From: Burkholderiales bacterium JOSHI_001
GTDB lineage: Bacteria; Pseudomonadota; Gammaproteobacteria; Burkholderiales; Burkholderiaceae_C
Direction: 5' to 3'
NCBI GenBank assembly: GCA_000244995.1
Contig: CM001438.1
Span: forward strand, 5,250,096 to 5,314,095
Length of the DNA: 64,000 nt
Each line of letters begins with the position of its first letter. The stretch's first letter is position 1. Position numbers and translations under genes: made by a program. Positions 25,916-34,894 of the stretch are shown here, piece by piece. The notes under the pieces were generated by a model that did no database searches, was not told the origin of the DNA, and was given only the letters and a program-made list of their open reading frames with translations.

Positions 25916-26830
25916 ATGCCGTCCACCAAGAAGACCGTCCCGGCCAAGGGCCTGGGCTTGCACCTGGGACTGAACGCCGTCAGCGCCGCCCACTACGGCG
26001 GCTGGAGCGGCGAGCTGAACGCCTGCGAGAACGACGCCAACGACATGGCTGCGCTGGCCAAGGGCCAGGGCATGAAGCCCACGGTGCTGCTCACCAAGAA
26101 GTGCACCCGCGCCAACTTCCTGGCCGCCATGCGCTCGGCCGCCAAGGCGCTGGTCAAGGGCGACTTCTTCTTCCTCACCTACTCCGGCCATGGCGGCCAG
26201 GTGCCCGACGTCACCGGCGAAGAAGCCGACAAGAAGGACGAAACCTGGTGCCTGTACGACGGCCAGCTGATCGACGACGAGTTGTACCTGGAGCTGGGCC
26301 GCTTTGCCGCCGGCGTGCGCATCGTGGTGCTGTCCGACAGCTGCCACTCCGGCACGGTCACGCGCGAAGGCCCGCCCGACACCAGCGCCGCGCCCGCCGA
26401 CGCGCGCAGCAAGATGATGCCGCTGGACATCGGCCGGCGCACCTACGGCCAGCACCAGGCCTTCTACGACAAGCTGCAGAAGGACGTGGTGGCCCAGTCG
26501 GCCAAGCTGGGCGCGGTGGACCCCGACGCCGCGCTCGCGGCCATCGCCCACACCGCCACCAGCGGACGCATCACCACCATCGCCAGCGTCTTCAAGCCCA
26601 GCGTGGTGCTCATCTCCGGCTGCCAGGACAACCAGACGTCCATGGACGGCCCGCACAACGGCGCCTTCACCGGCCGGCTGCTGAAGGTGTGGAACCACGC
26701 CGCCTACAAGGGCAACTACCCGCACTTCCACGCCACCATCCGCGCCGGCATGCCGGCCAGCCAGTCGCCCAACCTGTTCACGCTGGGACCGGTGGCCACG
26801 CTGCTGGCGCAGCAGCCGTTCAAGCTGTAG
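25916..26830 (+). CDS. Caspase-family (metacaspase-like) peptidase
   Basis: This 304-residue protein has a p20 caspase fold. The first strand region [16 protein letters not shown] is followed by [16 protein letters not shown], the catalytic histidine H92 in LTYSGHGGQ and the catalytic cysteine C143 in [10 protein letters not shown], both intact. The acidic DDELYLELG segment and a late [13 protein letters not shown] strand complete the domain, with no fused regulatory domain or signal peptide. Prokaryotic metacaspases cleave after Arg/Lys and often serve as suicide effectors. AAGGA precedes the ATG. It is the first gene of the island and is followed after 43 bases by a nucleotide-sensing protein. 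Confidence 0.92.
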   Translation: MPSTKKTVPAKGLGLHLGLNAVSAAHYGGWSGELNACENDANDMAALAKGQGMKPTVLLTKKCTRANFLAAMRSAAKALVKGDFFFLTYSGHGGQVPDVTGEEADKKDETWCLYDGQLIDDELYLELGRFAAGVRIVVLSDSCHSGTVTREGPPDTSAAPADARSKMMPLDIGRRTYGQHQAFYDKLQKDVVAQSAKLGAVDPDAALAAIAHTATSGRITTIASVFKPSVVLISGCQDNQTSMDGPHNGAFTGRLLKVWNHAAYKGNYPHFHATIRAGMPASQSPNLFTLGPVATLLAQQPFKL

Positions 26831-26873
26831 GCCGCGGCGCCCGGCCACCGCCAGCCCAGGGACCCCGTCGGCC

Positions 26874-27866
26874 ATGGCCCGCCACGACACCCTGAAGCTG
26901 CTGGTGGCCGGTACGCTGAACCCGCCCAGCACCGACCCCGACGCGCTGCGCGCCTTCGGCGCCGCGCTGGCGCATGAAGTGATCCAGTGCGGCCACACCT
27001 TGATGGGCGGCTGCATGAACGCCTTCGACACCGTGGTGGCCGAAGCCGCGCACCGCGCACTGGCGCGCCACGGCGCGGCCCCGGCCGCCGACGGCCTGCC
27101 GCGGCTGCGCAGCTTCGTGCTGGGCGGGCAGCAGCCGGCGCACGCCTTCGGCAGTGTGGTGCGCAGCCGGCTGAACAACTGGCAGTTGGACAAGGACGCG
27201 CTGCTGGTGCCCGAACAGGTGGCCCAGGCCGACGCGGTGGTGTTGTGCGGCGGCGGCGACGGCACCCTGGTGGCGGCCAACTGGGCCCGCATTGCCGGCA
27301 AGCCGCTGCTGCCGCTGGCGGCCTTCGGCGGGGCGGCCGAGCGGCTGTACCTGCGCGAGCTGGAAGGCTTCGCCCACCCCTATATCCCGGCCAGCCGCTA
27401 TGAAGTGCTGGGCCGCCTGGCCGCGCAACCCGCCTCCCTGGCCGCGGACGTGGTGCAGCTGGCCGAAGCGCTGGCGCTGCCACGCGAGGTGGCGGTGCTG
27501 ATGTCCTACGCCGACGACGCGGGCCTGGAAGCCAGCTTCAGCGCCGTGCGCCAGGCCTGCCACCAACTGGGCTTCCGTGCTGACCGGGTGGACCACGGCA
27601 ACACCTTGGGCCGCATCGTGCCGGCCATCATGCACCGCATCGAACACTGCGCCTTCGTGGTCTGCGACCTCACCGGCCTGCGGCCCAATGTCTTCTATGA
27701 ACTGGGCTTTGCCACCGGCCTGCACAAGCGCGTGGTGCAGATCGCGCGCGAAGGCACGGAACTGCCCTTCGACGTGCACGACCACCCCACCCTGTTCTAC
27801 CGCGACGCCGAAGCGCTGAAGCGCGAACTGGGCGAGCGCATCGCACTGGTGGCGCAACGCGGCTGA
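26874..27866 (+). CDS. SLOG-type sensor fused to deoxyribosyltransferase/TIR-like domain
   Basis: This 330-residue cytoplasmic protein appears to have two Rossmann-like halves. The N-terminal part has LLVAGTLNPPS, GHTLMGGCMNAFDTVVAEAA and VVLCGGGDGTLVAANWA (about 120-136), the pattern of SLOG/LOG nucleotide-binding domains. The C-terminal part has AVLMSYADDAG, FRADRVDH and CDLTGLRPNVFYELGFATGL (264-283) with the conserved E276, as in nucleoside 2-deoxyribosyltransferase-like and TIR-like enzymes that act on nucleotides or NAD. It may sense a nucleotide signal and process it. The assignment is by motif only. It lies between the caspase gene and a second SLOG-like gene. Confidence 0.75.
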   Translation: MARHDTLKLLVAGTLNPPSTDPDALRAFGAALAHEVIQCGHTLMGGCMNAFDTVVAEAAHRALARHGAAPAADGLPRLRSFVLGGQQPAHAFGSVVRSRLNNWQLDKDALLVPEQVAQADAVVLCGGGDGTLVAANWARIAGKPLLPLAAFGGAAERLYLRELEGFAHPYIPASRYEVLGRLAAQPASLAADVVQLAEALALPREVAVLMSYADDAGLEASFSAVRQACHQLGFRADRVDHGNTLGRIVPAIMHRIEHCAFVVCDLTGLRPNVFYELGFATGLHKRVVQIAREGTELPFDVHDHPTLFYRDAEALKRELGERIALVAQRG

Positions 27867-27923
27867 GCGGCGCCGCCGGGCCCGACCGGGCAAGCCGGGC
27901 TTGACATTCGCCTGCCTTGCGGC

Positions 27924-28568
27924 ATGGTGCCCGTCATGCCTGCCGCCCCTCCTCTGCCACCTGGCAACCAGCCCCTGCGCCCGCGCCAGGTGCTGCTGTT
28001 TTCCGGCCACCTGATGGACGCCCCCGACCGCGCCGTGCCACGCTTCCCCCCGGCGATGGAAGCCGCGGCGCGGCAGGCCATCGACGCCGAACTGGACCGC
28101 CTGGGTGCAGGCCCGGCCGACCTGGCGCGGGCGCAGGCCGCTGCCGGTGGCGACCTGCTGTTCCTGCAAGCCTGCCAGCGCCGCGGCCTTCAGGTGCAGG
28201 TGCTGCTGCCGTTTGACGAAGCCCGCTTCCTGGACGAATCGGTGCGCGGTGCAGCCTTTAACCGCGAGCAGGGCGACTGGGTCGGTCGCTACCAGGCCGT
28301 TCGCCAGCGCTTGACCAGCCCGCCGCGCCTGATGCCCGATGAACTGGGGCCGCTGCCAACCGGCGCCGATGCCTTCGAGCAATGCAACCTGTGGCTGCTG
28401 AACACCGCGCTGGCAGCGGGCGCGGACCGGCTGAACTTCATCTGCCTGTGGAACGGCGGCGGCGGCGACGGCCCCGGCGGCACCGCGCACATGGTGAACG
28501 AAGTGAAGCGCCGCGGCGGCAGCGTTTGCTGGATCGACACGCGGCGGCTGGGCACGGCGCCTGGCTAG
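27924..28568 (+). CDS. SLOG-like Rossmannoid protein
   Basis: A 214-residue protein with the marks of a family seen beside TIR, caspase and TPR genes in conflict loci. VLLFSGHLMDAP is the first strand and loop, GGDLLFLQACQRRGLQVQVLLPF the nucleotide-binding-type helix and strand, then FEQCNLWLLNTALAAG and a terminal GGGGDGPGGTAHMVNEVKRR loop. I regard it as SLOG-like and have no name for it. Starts at 27924 and 27936 are both possible. A perfect TTGACA -35 hexamer at 27901-27906 would place transcription near 27936, so an internal, possibly leaderless promoter cannot be excluded. Confidence 0.7.
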   Translation: MVPVMPAAPPLPPGNQPLRPRQVLLFSGHLMDAPDRAVPRFPPAMEAAARQAIDAELDRLGAGPADLARAQAAAGGDLLFLQACQRRGLQVQVLLPFDEARFLDESVRGAAFNREQGDWVGRYQAVRQRLTSPPRLMPDELGPLPTGADAFEQCNLWLLNTALAAGADRLNFICLWNGGGGDGPGGTAHMVNEVKRRGGSVCWIDTRRLGTAPG

Positions 28569-28652
28569 GGATGGCCCGCCCCGGCCTGCGTGCTACCTTC
28601 GCCCGACCTACCGCCGCCGGCGTCCCCGCCCAACAAGAAGACGAACCCGCCC

Positions 28653-29996
28653 ATGCCGATGCCCACCGTCGTCCAGACCCGGCCCCCTGGGACCGTGCGG
28701 CATGTCTTCATTTCGTATTCGCGCGACGACGTGCAGCCCGGCGGGGACCTGCCGGGCCTGTTCGCGCAGGCGCTGCGCGACCTGGCAAGCAAGCGCCCCG
28801 AACTGGGCCTGGCCGACGAGCGCATCTTCTTTGACCGCCACCGGCTCATGCCCGGCGACGTCTGGGGCGAAGCCATCCTGCAGGCGGTGGAGCGTTCGCA
28901 GCTGTTCGTGCTGCTGGTCAGTGCGTCCTCGCTGAAGTCAACGGTCTGCATGCAGAAGGAACTGGCCGTGGCGGCGGGCCGTGGCATCCCCATCGTGCCG
29001 CTGCTGCTGGAGGACTGCGAATGGGCCGGCTTCGCGGTGCCCGGCGACGCCCGCGGCCGCAAGCTGGGTGATTTCGACGCCCAGCCGAAGAATTCGCAAG
29101 GCCGCCTGCAGCCGGTGCGCACCTGCGCCGACCCGGCCGCCGTGCTGGCCCAGACGGTGGCCGCCATCGGTGAACGGCTGCAGCGCGACGCGCTGGACTT
29201 GGGGCCGGCCCCGGGCACGCCGCCCCGGCCCATGGTGTCGCCGCTGCTGGCCTACCACTGCAACGAAGAAAAGATCGAACGCCAGTTCGACCGCGGCCTG
29301 ATGCGCTGGGACAGCCAGGCCCTGCTGGTGCTGGCGCGCGGGCGCTTCGACGACAACGTGCCCAGCTTCTGGGACCGCCTGCGGCTGAAGAACCTGAGCG
29401 ACATCGTGGACGAACGCGAAGTCCAGTTGCTGCCCGAACGCCCCTTGAAGTGGCCAGCGGTGCTGGTGGACGGCAAGCCGGGCAACCCGGCCGACGTGGC
29501 GCTGGACGTGGCGGCAGCACTGTCGGACGCGCTGACCGGCAAGCGCTTCAAGCTCAGGGACAGCGCCGGCCTGGCGGCGTGGTTGCAGGCGCAAAGTGGC
29601 GTGACGCCGCTGATCGCCGTGCCCAAGGTGGAGCCGGCCGCGGCGCTGCAGGCCGGCCTGGTGGCGCTGCTGGACCTGATCGAAGCCACCCCGCCCGACA
29701 CCCCGCTGGACCGCCTGGTGCTGGCTTTCTCGGTCGAAGACCCGCAGTTGCTGGAAGGCCCCGGCGTCTTCAAGCCGGAGGACCTGCAGCGCTGGCAGCG
29801 CACCCAGGTGCTGGCGCTGAACCCGCTGGAGCCGCTGACCCGCGAGGACGTGCGCAAGTGGTGGACCGAACAGTCGGTGCAGGACCACTGCGCCCTGGAC
29901 GACCAGGCCCTGCTGGCGCGCGTGTTCACCGACACCGACACGCTGCGCCTGCGCCACTTCGACGAACGTGTTCGCCCGCTGCTGGGCCTGGGCTGA
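28653..29996 (+). CDS. TIR-domain protein with STAND-like C-terminal region
   Basis: A 447-residue protein. Residues about 15-140 form a TIR domain: VFISYSRDD, IFFDRHRLMPGDVWGEAI, LFVLLVSASSL and CMQKELAVAAGRGIPIVPLLLED. E103 in the CMQKEL motif is at the position of the NADase glutamate, though the usual Trp before Cys is Val. The remainder (about 190-447) lacks a P-loop but runs like a degenerate STAND NTPase (EEKIERQFDRGL, WDRLRLKNLSDI), compatible with the inactive STAND domains described in MoxR-linked conflict systems. ATG 28653 is preferred to the GTG at 28590. MoxR follows after 30 bases. Confidence 0.82.
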   Translation: MPMPTVVQTRPPGTVRHVFISYSRDDVQPGGDLPGLFAQALRDLASKRPELGLADERIFFDRHRLMPGDVWGEAILQAVERSQLFVLLVSASSLKSTVCMQKELAVAAGRGIPIVPLLLEDCEWAGFAVPGDARGRKLGDFDAQPKNSQGRLQPVRTCADPAAVLAQTVAAIGERLQRDALDLGPAPGTPPRPMVSPLLAYHCNEEKIERQFDRGLMRWDSQALLVLARGRFDDNVPSFWDRLRLKNLSDIVDEREVQLLPERPLKWPAVLVDGKPGNPADVALDVAAALSDALTGKRFKLRDSAGLAAWLQAQSGVTPLIAVPKVEPAAALQAGLVALLDLIEATPPDTPLDRLVLAFSVEDPQLLEGPGVFKPEDLQRWQRTQVLALNPLEPLTREDVRKWWTEQSVQDHCALDDQALLARVFTDTDTLRLRHFDERVRPLLGLG

Positions 29997-30026
29997 CGCC
30001 CCACGAATCCAAAGGGAGATGCCTCC

Positions 30027-30995
30027 ATGAGCTTCCATGCCTTTCGCGGCCACGGCCCCCTGCAGCGCCCCGAGGGCGCGCCGCCCATCGACCCGCTGCG
30101 CGACCCCGGCGGCTACCGCGCCGGCGAAGGGCTGGCGAATGCGGTGAACGTGGCGCTGGCCTTGCGCATGCCGCTGCTGGTGACCGGCGAGCCCGGCACC
30201 GGCAAGACGCAACTGGCCTACCGGCTGGCCGCCGAGCTGGGCCTGGGCGAGGTGCTGCGCTTCGACACCAAGTCCTCCAGCGTGGCGCACGAACTGTTCT
30301 ACCAGTTCGACAGCATCCGCCAGTTCGCACAGTCGCAGCTGCATGCCACCGCCGGGCGCGAACTGCCGCCGGCGCGCGAGTTCCTGCGCCTGTCGGCCCT
30401 GGGCCTGGCGATCGTGCGCACCCATGCGCCGGACCTGGTGCGCGACCGCCTGGGCGCCAGCCACGCGCATGAACAGCCGCAGCGGTCGCTGGTGCTGATC
30501 GACGAGATCGACAAGGCGCCGCGCGACTTCCCGAACGACCTGCTCAACCAGATCGAGAACCTGGAATTCGCGCTGCCCGAACTGGGTCAGCACTGGCGCG
30601 CCAGCCCCGCACTGGCGCCGGTGGTGGTGATCAGCAGCAATTCGGAAAAACAACTGCCGGAGCCCTTCCTGCGGCGCTGCGTGTACCACCACATCGAGTT
30701 CCCCAAGGACCACGAAGAACTGCAGGAAATTCTCGGCGCCCGGCTGCAGAAGCTGCCGCTGAAGGGCCTGGGCTTCGACCAGGCCCTGGCGCTGTTCTTC
30801 AAGGTGCGCGGCGACGGCGGCTTCGAGAAAAAGCCCTCCACGTCCGAACTGCTGGACTGGCTGCGCGTGCTGGCCGCCGCCGGCCTGGACGCCGCCCGGC
30901 CACTGGCCGACCAGAAGGACCTGGTGCTGTCCACGCTGGGCAGCCTGCTGAAAACCCGGGCCGACCTGGAACGCGGCCCGTCGCTGCTGAACTGA
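30027..30995 (+). CDS. MoxR-type AAA+ ATPase
   Basis: This 322-residue ATPase has Walker A GEPGTGKTQ with K60, Walker B SLVLIDEIDKA with D159 and E160, sensor 1 VVISSNSEK, an arginine-finger region LPEPFLRRCVYHHIEFP and a lid domain. DKAPRDFPNDLLNQIENLEF is typical of MoxR. MoxR ATPases remodel or activate partners that usually carry vWA or membrane domains. The gene lies 31 bases before a large membrane protein that I take to be that partner, and 30 bases after the TIR gene, consistent with one operon. GGGAGA precedes the ATG. Confidence 0.93.
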   Translation: MSFHAFRGHGPLQRPEGAPPIDPLRDPGGYRAGEGLANAVNVALALRMPLLVTGEPGTGKTQLAYRLAAELGLGEVLRFDTKSSSVAHELFYQFDSIRQFAQSQLHATAGRELPPAREFLRLSALGLAIVRTHAPDLVRDRLGASHAHEQPQRSLVLIDEIDKAPRDFPNDLLNQIENLEFALPELGQHWRASPALAPVVVISSNSEKQLPEPFLRRCVYHHIEFPKDHEELQEILGARLQKLPLKGLGFDQALALFFKVRGDGGFEKKPSTSELLDWLRVLAAAGLDAARPLADQKDLVLSTLGSLLKTRADLERGPSLLN

Positions 30996-31026
30996 CACCC
31001 CGCTCGCCACCCGCCCGCGCACCGGC

Positions 31027-34000
31027 ATGGCCACCGACGCCACGATGACGCACGGCCCGGCCCTGGACGCCTGGCTGGCGCACCTGGACGCCGAAGGCTT
31101 TGCCATCGGCCTGCGCGAACGCCTGGTGGTGCAGCGGCTGATGCTGCAACTGGCGGCGCAGGGCGAACTGCCCACCGACCTGCGCGCCATGCTGGCGCTG
31201 GCCATGCCGCTGCTTTGCACCCGGCCCGAACAGCAGCGGCGCTACCAGGACCTGCTGGCCAACTTCCAGTTGCGCAGCGGTGAAGAAGCTTCCACCAGCA
31301 CAGCCGCCCTGCCGCCGGCCGCGCGCAAGGCGCAGCGCCGCAACCGCCTGTGGCTGGCGCTGGGGGTGACACTGGCGCTGGTCCTGCTGGTGTCGCTGGG
31401 GCATTTCATCGTGAAGTCGCTGCGCGAACAGGCGCTGACGCAGGAACCCCCGCAGACACCCGCCGCATCGCAGGCGGCGCCGGCATCGGCGCCACGCGCA
31501 GAGTCGCCAGCCGACGATGGCCTGCAGGTCTTCGTACCGTCGGACTACCTGGCCGTGACCATGCCCGACGAAAGCGGCTGGCGCCAGCCGCTGCAGTGGC
31601 TGTTGGTGACCGTGGGCACCTTCGCTTCGGTGCTGCTGGTGGGGCAGCTTTGGGCGCGGCGCCAGCGCCAGCTTTACCTGCAGGGCGTGCGCAGCGACGA
31701 AGACGTGCGCGAACACCTGCTGCGCGACGCCAACCCGGTGCGCGTGGGCCCCAGCCCCAGCACCGCGCGGGCGGTGGCGCGCGGCCTGCGCCAGCGCGTG
31801 GAAGGCGACGCGCTGGCGCTGGACGTGGCCGCCACGTTGCGCGCCAGTGTGCGCGCCGGTGGCGCGCTGGCGCCGCGCTGGCGCGCCCTGCAGCGCACGC
31901 CCGAGTACCTGGTGCTGGTGGAACAGCGCCACGCCAGCGACCACCACAGCGCCTACGTGCACGCCCTGCTGGACGCGCTGGCCGATGCCGGCGTGGCGCT
32001 GGACACCTGGCACTTTGACGGCACACCCGCGCTGGGCTGCTGGCCCGCGGCGCTGGAATTCGGCAGCGACGCGGCCATCAGCCGGCGCGTGGGCGTGGGC
32101 GAACTGCTGACCCGCCACACCGGCCACCGCCTGCTGGTGTTTGGCCCGGTGCAGGCCCTGCTGGACCCTTTGAAGGGCAGCCCGCAACGCTGGACCACCA
32201 GCCTCAGCCTGCTGCCGCAGCGTGTTTGGTTCACGCCGCTGCCGCTGCAGGCCTGGGGCAATGCCGAGGCCCAGGCCGACGCTTTGGGCTTCCTGCTGCT
32301 GCCGCAGCAGGTGCCGGCGCTGGACACCCTGGCCGGCTGGTTGGCCTCGCAACGGCTGGAACTGGCGGTGCAGGCCGACTGGCCGCTGTCCTACCCGGCG
32401 CTGCTGCGCGACAACACCGCCGCCTGGGCCGCGCGCGAAGCCCCACCCGACGCCGCCACGCTGGCCGAACTGCTGTTCCAGCTGCGCACCGCGCTGGGCC
32501 CGCAACGCATGCGCTGGCTGTGGGCCTGCGCGGTGTTTCCGGCGCTGTCGCCACCGCTCACCCTGGCGCTGGGGCGCGAGCTCATCCCCGACGACCCGCG
32601 TGCGCTGGCGCTGGGCGCAAGCGCACTGGCGGCCCTGCCCTGGTTCCGCTACGGCCGCCTGCCCGACTGGCTGCGCGAGGCGCTGCTGGACGAGATGGCC
32701 ACCCAGGACCCGGCGCTGCAGCAGCAACTGCGCCCCTTCATCGAACGCCGGCTGGACGGCGCCCTGCTGGACGGCAACGCGCCGGTGCTGGCGCGTGTGG
32801 CCACGCCGCAGCGCGTGGCCGCCTGGCTGCAGCGCGGCCGCGGCCTGGCGCGCGACCTGGTGATGGTGCGCTTCCTGGAAGAAGACAGCGGCTCGCGCCT
32901 GCTGCAGCGCCTGCCCGAAGGCCTGCGACGGCGCCTGTTCAAGAACGGCCTGCCAGCGCTGGGCCTGCGCCTGGGCGTGTTGGCCTGGGCCTTGGCAGCG
33001 GCCAGCGTGGCGCTGGCCATCAGCTGGGGCAGCGTGTGGCCGCTGGCCCTGCCACCGCTGTTGGCCTTCATGGCAGCCCTGCGCGCCACGCGGCGTTGGG
33101 CCCAGGGGCACAGCCCGGCATGGCAGGCCCGGTGGTTTGTGCAGGGCCGACCGGCCGAGGGCCTGCGCTGGGGGGGGCGGCTGCTGCTGGGCCTGTCGGC
33201 CCTGCTGGCCACCAGCGTCTCGCTGGGCCTCATGTTCATGCTGCTGGGCTACATCCTCACCGAACGCGAAACGCTGACGGCCACGTCGTTCCCGCTGCCA
33301 CCAGCGTCCAACACCGGCGACAGCTTGTCGGTGGAAGCCCTGGCCTTCGCCCCCGATGGCCAAAGCCTGAATCTGCGGGTCAGTGGCAATGGCCATTTGC
33401 GCTTGGACTTGCGCACCGGAGCGTGGCTGCCCGCGGCGGGGTCACCGCCTGAAAAGGAAGCCGTGACCACCCTGCTGGCCAAGCAGGGCCATGTGCGGGT
33501 GGTGCTGGACGCCGAGCAGGTGCTGCGCCTGAGCGCGCTGGGCAGCGACGGACGTTGGCGCACCCTTGGCGACGAACCCCATGGCCAGCGCGCCCAGGCG
33601 GTGGCGCTGGCGCCCGACGAAAGCCGCCTGGCCCTGGCCCAAGGCGCGACGATCTTTGTGTACGGCAGCAATCTGGAATCCAGCAAGCCCATCCACCTGG
33701 CCTTGCTGGACTGCGAAGGCGCGCGCACGGTGAGCCCGGCGCTGCGGGAGATGGCGACCGGGGCCCGCGCATGGACCTCGCGCCTGGTGGCCGTGGCCTA
33801 CACGCCCGAAGCCTTCGACCGCCTGCATGGCCGCGCCGCCCGCGCCGCACCGCGCACCATCACCTGGGGCGACCGCCAGGGCGTGGCTGAACTGCCCGAA
33901 GCCGTCCAATTGGTTCAACGCTGGGCGCAGGGCGAGTGGCCCGACGTGCGCTGGACCATCCGCGCCGTGGTGAACCCCAACGCCGACCCGGTGATCGCGG

Positions 34001-34773
34001 TGGGTGCCTGCCTGAACCCACCCCCTGCCAACACCCCGGTCCAGACCGACAACACCGGGGCCTTGCTGGCGGGCGTGGCCCGGATGTTCGACGCCAATGC
34101 CGACACCCGCGTGCAGGCCACCCAGGCCCTGGAGGCCGACAGCGCCAACCTGTCGGAGGTGGTGCCACTGGCCGTGGACCAGGCGCTGAAGACGCTGGAA
34201 ACCGCGGGCGCCAAGGTGGACAACACGGTCGCGTCGGGCGTGATCAACACCCTGGTGCTGCTGCAGGCAGCCAGCCCCGAGACCTTGCGCGCCAACGGCC
34301 CGCCCATTGCCGACCTGCTGGAACGCGCCGCGGCCCTGGGCCCGGTGAGCGCCGGCCGCGCCAAGGCCGTGGCGGCGCGCGTGGCCCAGGCCGCCAAGCT
34401 GCGGCCCCAGGTGTTCATTCAGTATGCGGGCACGGCCCAAAGGCCCTTGGCCCTGGCCCTGCAACGCAAGCTGCAAGGCCTGAAGTACGACGTGCCCGGT
34501 ATTGAAGACGTGAGCGGCAAGGCCACGCTGCCGCAGCGGCCGGAAGTGCGCAGCCTGGGCGCCAGCGACCGATTGCTGTCCACCGAGGTCAGCGTGGAAA
34601 GCGCCCTCGTGATGGAGCAGACGCCGGCCTACGTGTCCCTGCCCCAGCGCGTGGACAACGACCGCTACGAGCTGTGGCTGGACGCCGACGCATGTGTGGG
34701 CCGCAAGGTGCCGGCCTGCTACAGCACCGCCGCCGGCAACAAGTCCCGCAGCGCGGGGACATCGAAGTTCTGA
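31027..34773 (+). CDS. Large multi-pass membrane protein, putative MoxR partner
   Basis: A 1248-residue protein of no family I can name. Hydrophobic helices lie near 107-130, 197-216, 645-685 (probably two) and 719-743. The cytoplasmic-looking block from about 290 (YLVLVEQRHASDHHSAYVHALLDAL) to 375 (HRLLVFGPVQALLD) alternates strand and helix like the vWA-type partners of MoxR, but a canonical MIDAS (DxSxS) is not visible. Residues about 750-900 look beta-rich (AFAPDGQSLNLRVSGNGHLRL), about 1020-1125 helical and repeat-like. The C-terminus has IQYAG..RKLQGLKYDVPGIEDV, a motif seen in small alpha/beta domains. No clear ribosome-binding site precedes ATG 31027; ATG 31045 is an alternative. Confidence 0.72.
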   Translation: MATDATMTHGPALDAWLAHLDAEGFAIGLRERLVVQRLMLQLAAQGELPTDLRAMLALAMPLLCTRPEQQRRYQDLLANFQLRSGEEASTSTAALPPAARKAQRRNRLWLALGVTLALVLLVSLGHFIVKSLREQALTQEPPQTPAASQAAPASAPRAESPADDGLQVFVPSDYLAVTMPDESGWRQPLQWLLVTVGTFASVLLVGQLWARRQRQLYLQGVRSDEDVREHLLRDANPVRVGPSPSTARAVARGLRQRVEGDALALDVAATLRASVRAGGALAPRWRALQRTPEYLVLVEQRHASDHHSAYVHALLDALADAGVALDTWHFDGTPALGCWPAALEFGSDAAISRRVGVGELLTRHTGHRLLVFGPVQALLDPLKGSPQRWTTSLSLLPQRVWFTPLPLQAWGNAEAQADALGFLLLPQQVPALDTLAGWLASQRLELAVQADWPLSYPALLRDNTAAWAAREAPPDAATLAELLFQLRTALGPQRMRWLWACAVFPALSPPLTLALGRELIPDDPRALALGASALAALPWFRYGRLPDWLREALLDEMATQDPALQQQLRPFIERRLDGALLDGNAPVLARVATPQRVAAWLQRGRGLARDLVMVRFLEEDSGSRLLQRLPEGLRRRLFKNGLPALGLRLGVLAWALAAASVALAISWGSVWPLALPPLLAFMAALRATRRWAQGHSPAWQARWFVQGRPAEGLRWGGRLLLGLSALLATSVSLGLMFMLLGYILTERETLTATSFPLPPASNTGDSLSVEALAFAPDGQSLNLRVSGNGHLRLDLRTGAWLPAAGSPPEKEAVTTLLAKQGHVRVVLDAEQVLRLSALGSDGRWRTLGDEPHGQRAQAVALAPDESRLALAQGATIFVYGSNLESSKPIHLALLDCEGARTVSPALREMATGARAWTSRLVAVAYTPEAFDRLHGRAARAAPRTITWGDRQGVAELPEAVQLVQRWAQGEWPDVRWTIRAVVNPNADPVIAVGACLNPPPANTPVQTDNTGALLAGVARMFDANADTRVQATQALEADSANLSEVVPLAVDQALKTLETAGAKVDNTVASGVINTLVLLQAASPETLRANGPPIADLLERAAALGPVSAGRAKAVAARVAQAAKLRPQVFIQYAGTAQRPLALALQRKLQGLKYDVPGIEDVSGKATLPQRPEVRSLGASDRLLSTEVSVESALVMEQTPAYVSLPQRVDNDRYELWLDADACVGRKVPACYSTAAGNKSRSAGTSKF

Positions 34774-34894
34774 CCCGGCATCCCTAGCCCAACGGCCGGC
34801 AGCCCTTGCCCACCGGGCCCCTCTGCGGCGATGCTCCACCACCGCGCCCGGCCCGCCGACCGCGCGCCCACCACACGCCCTCAGGAGAGCCGCC

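Noticed and set aside
30799-33396. 865-codon minus-strand frame opposite MoxR and the membrane protein
   Set aside because: Gln/Arg/Gly/Ala-rich shadow of the plus-strand genes with no motif or signal peptide.
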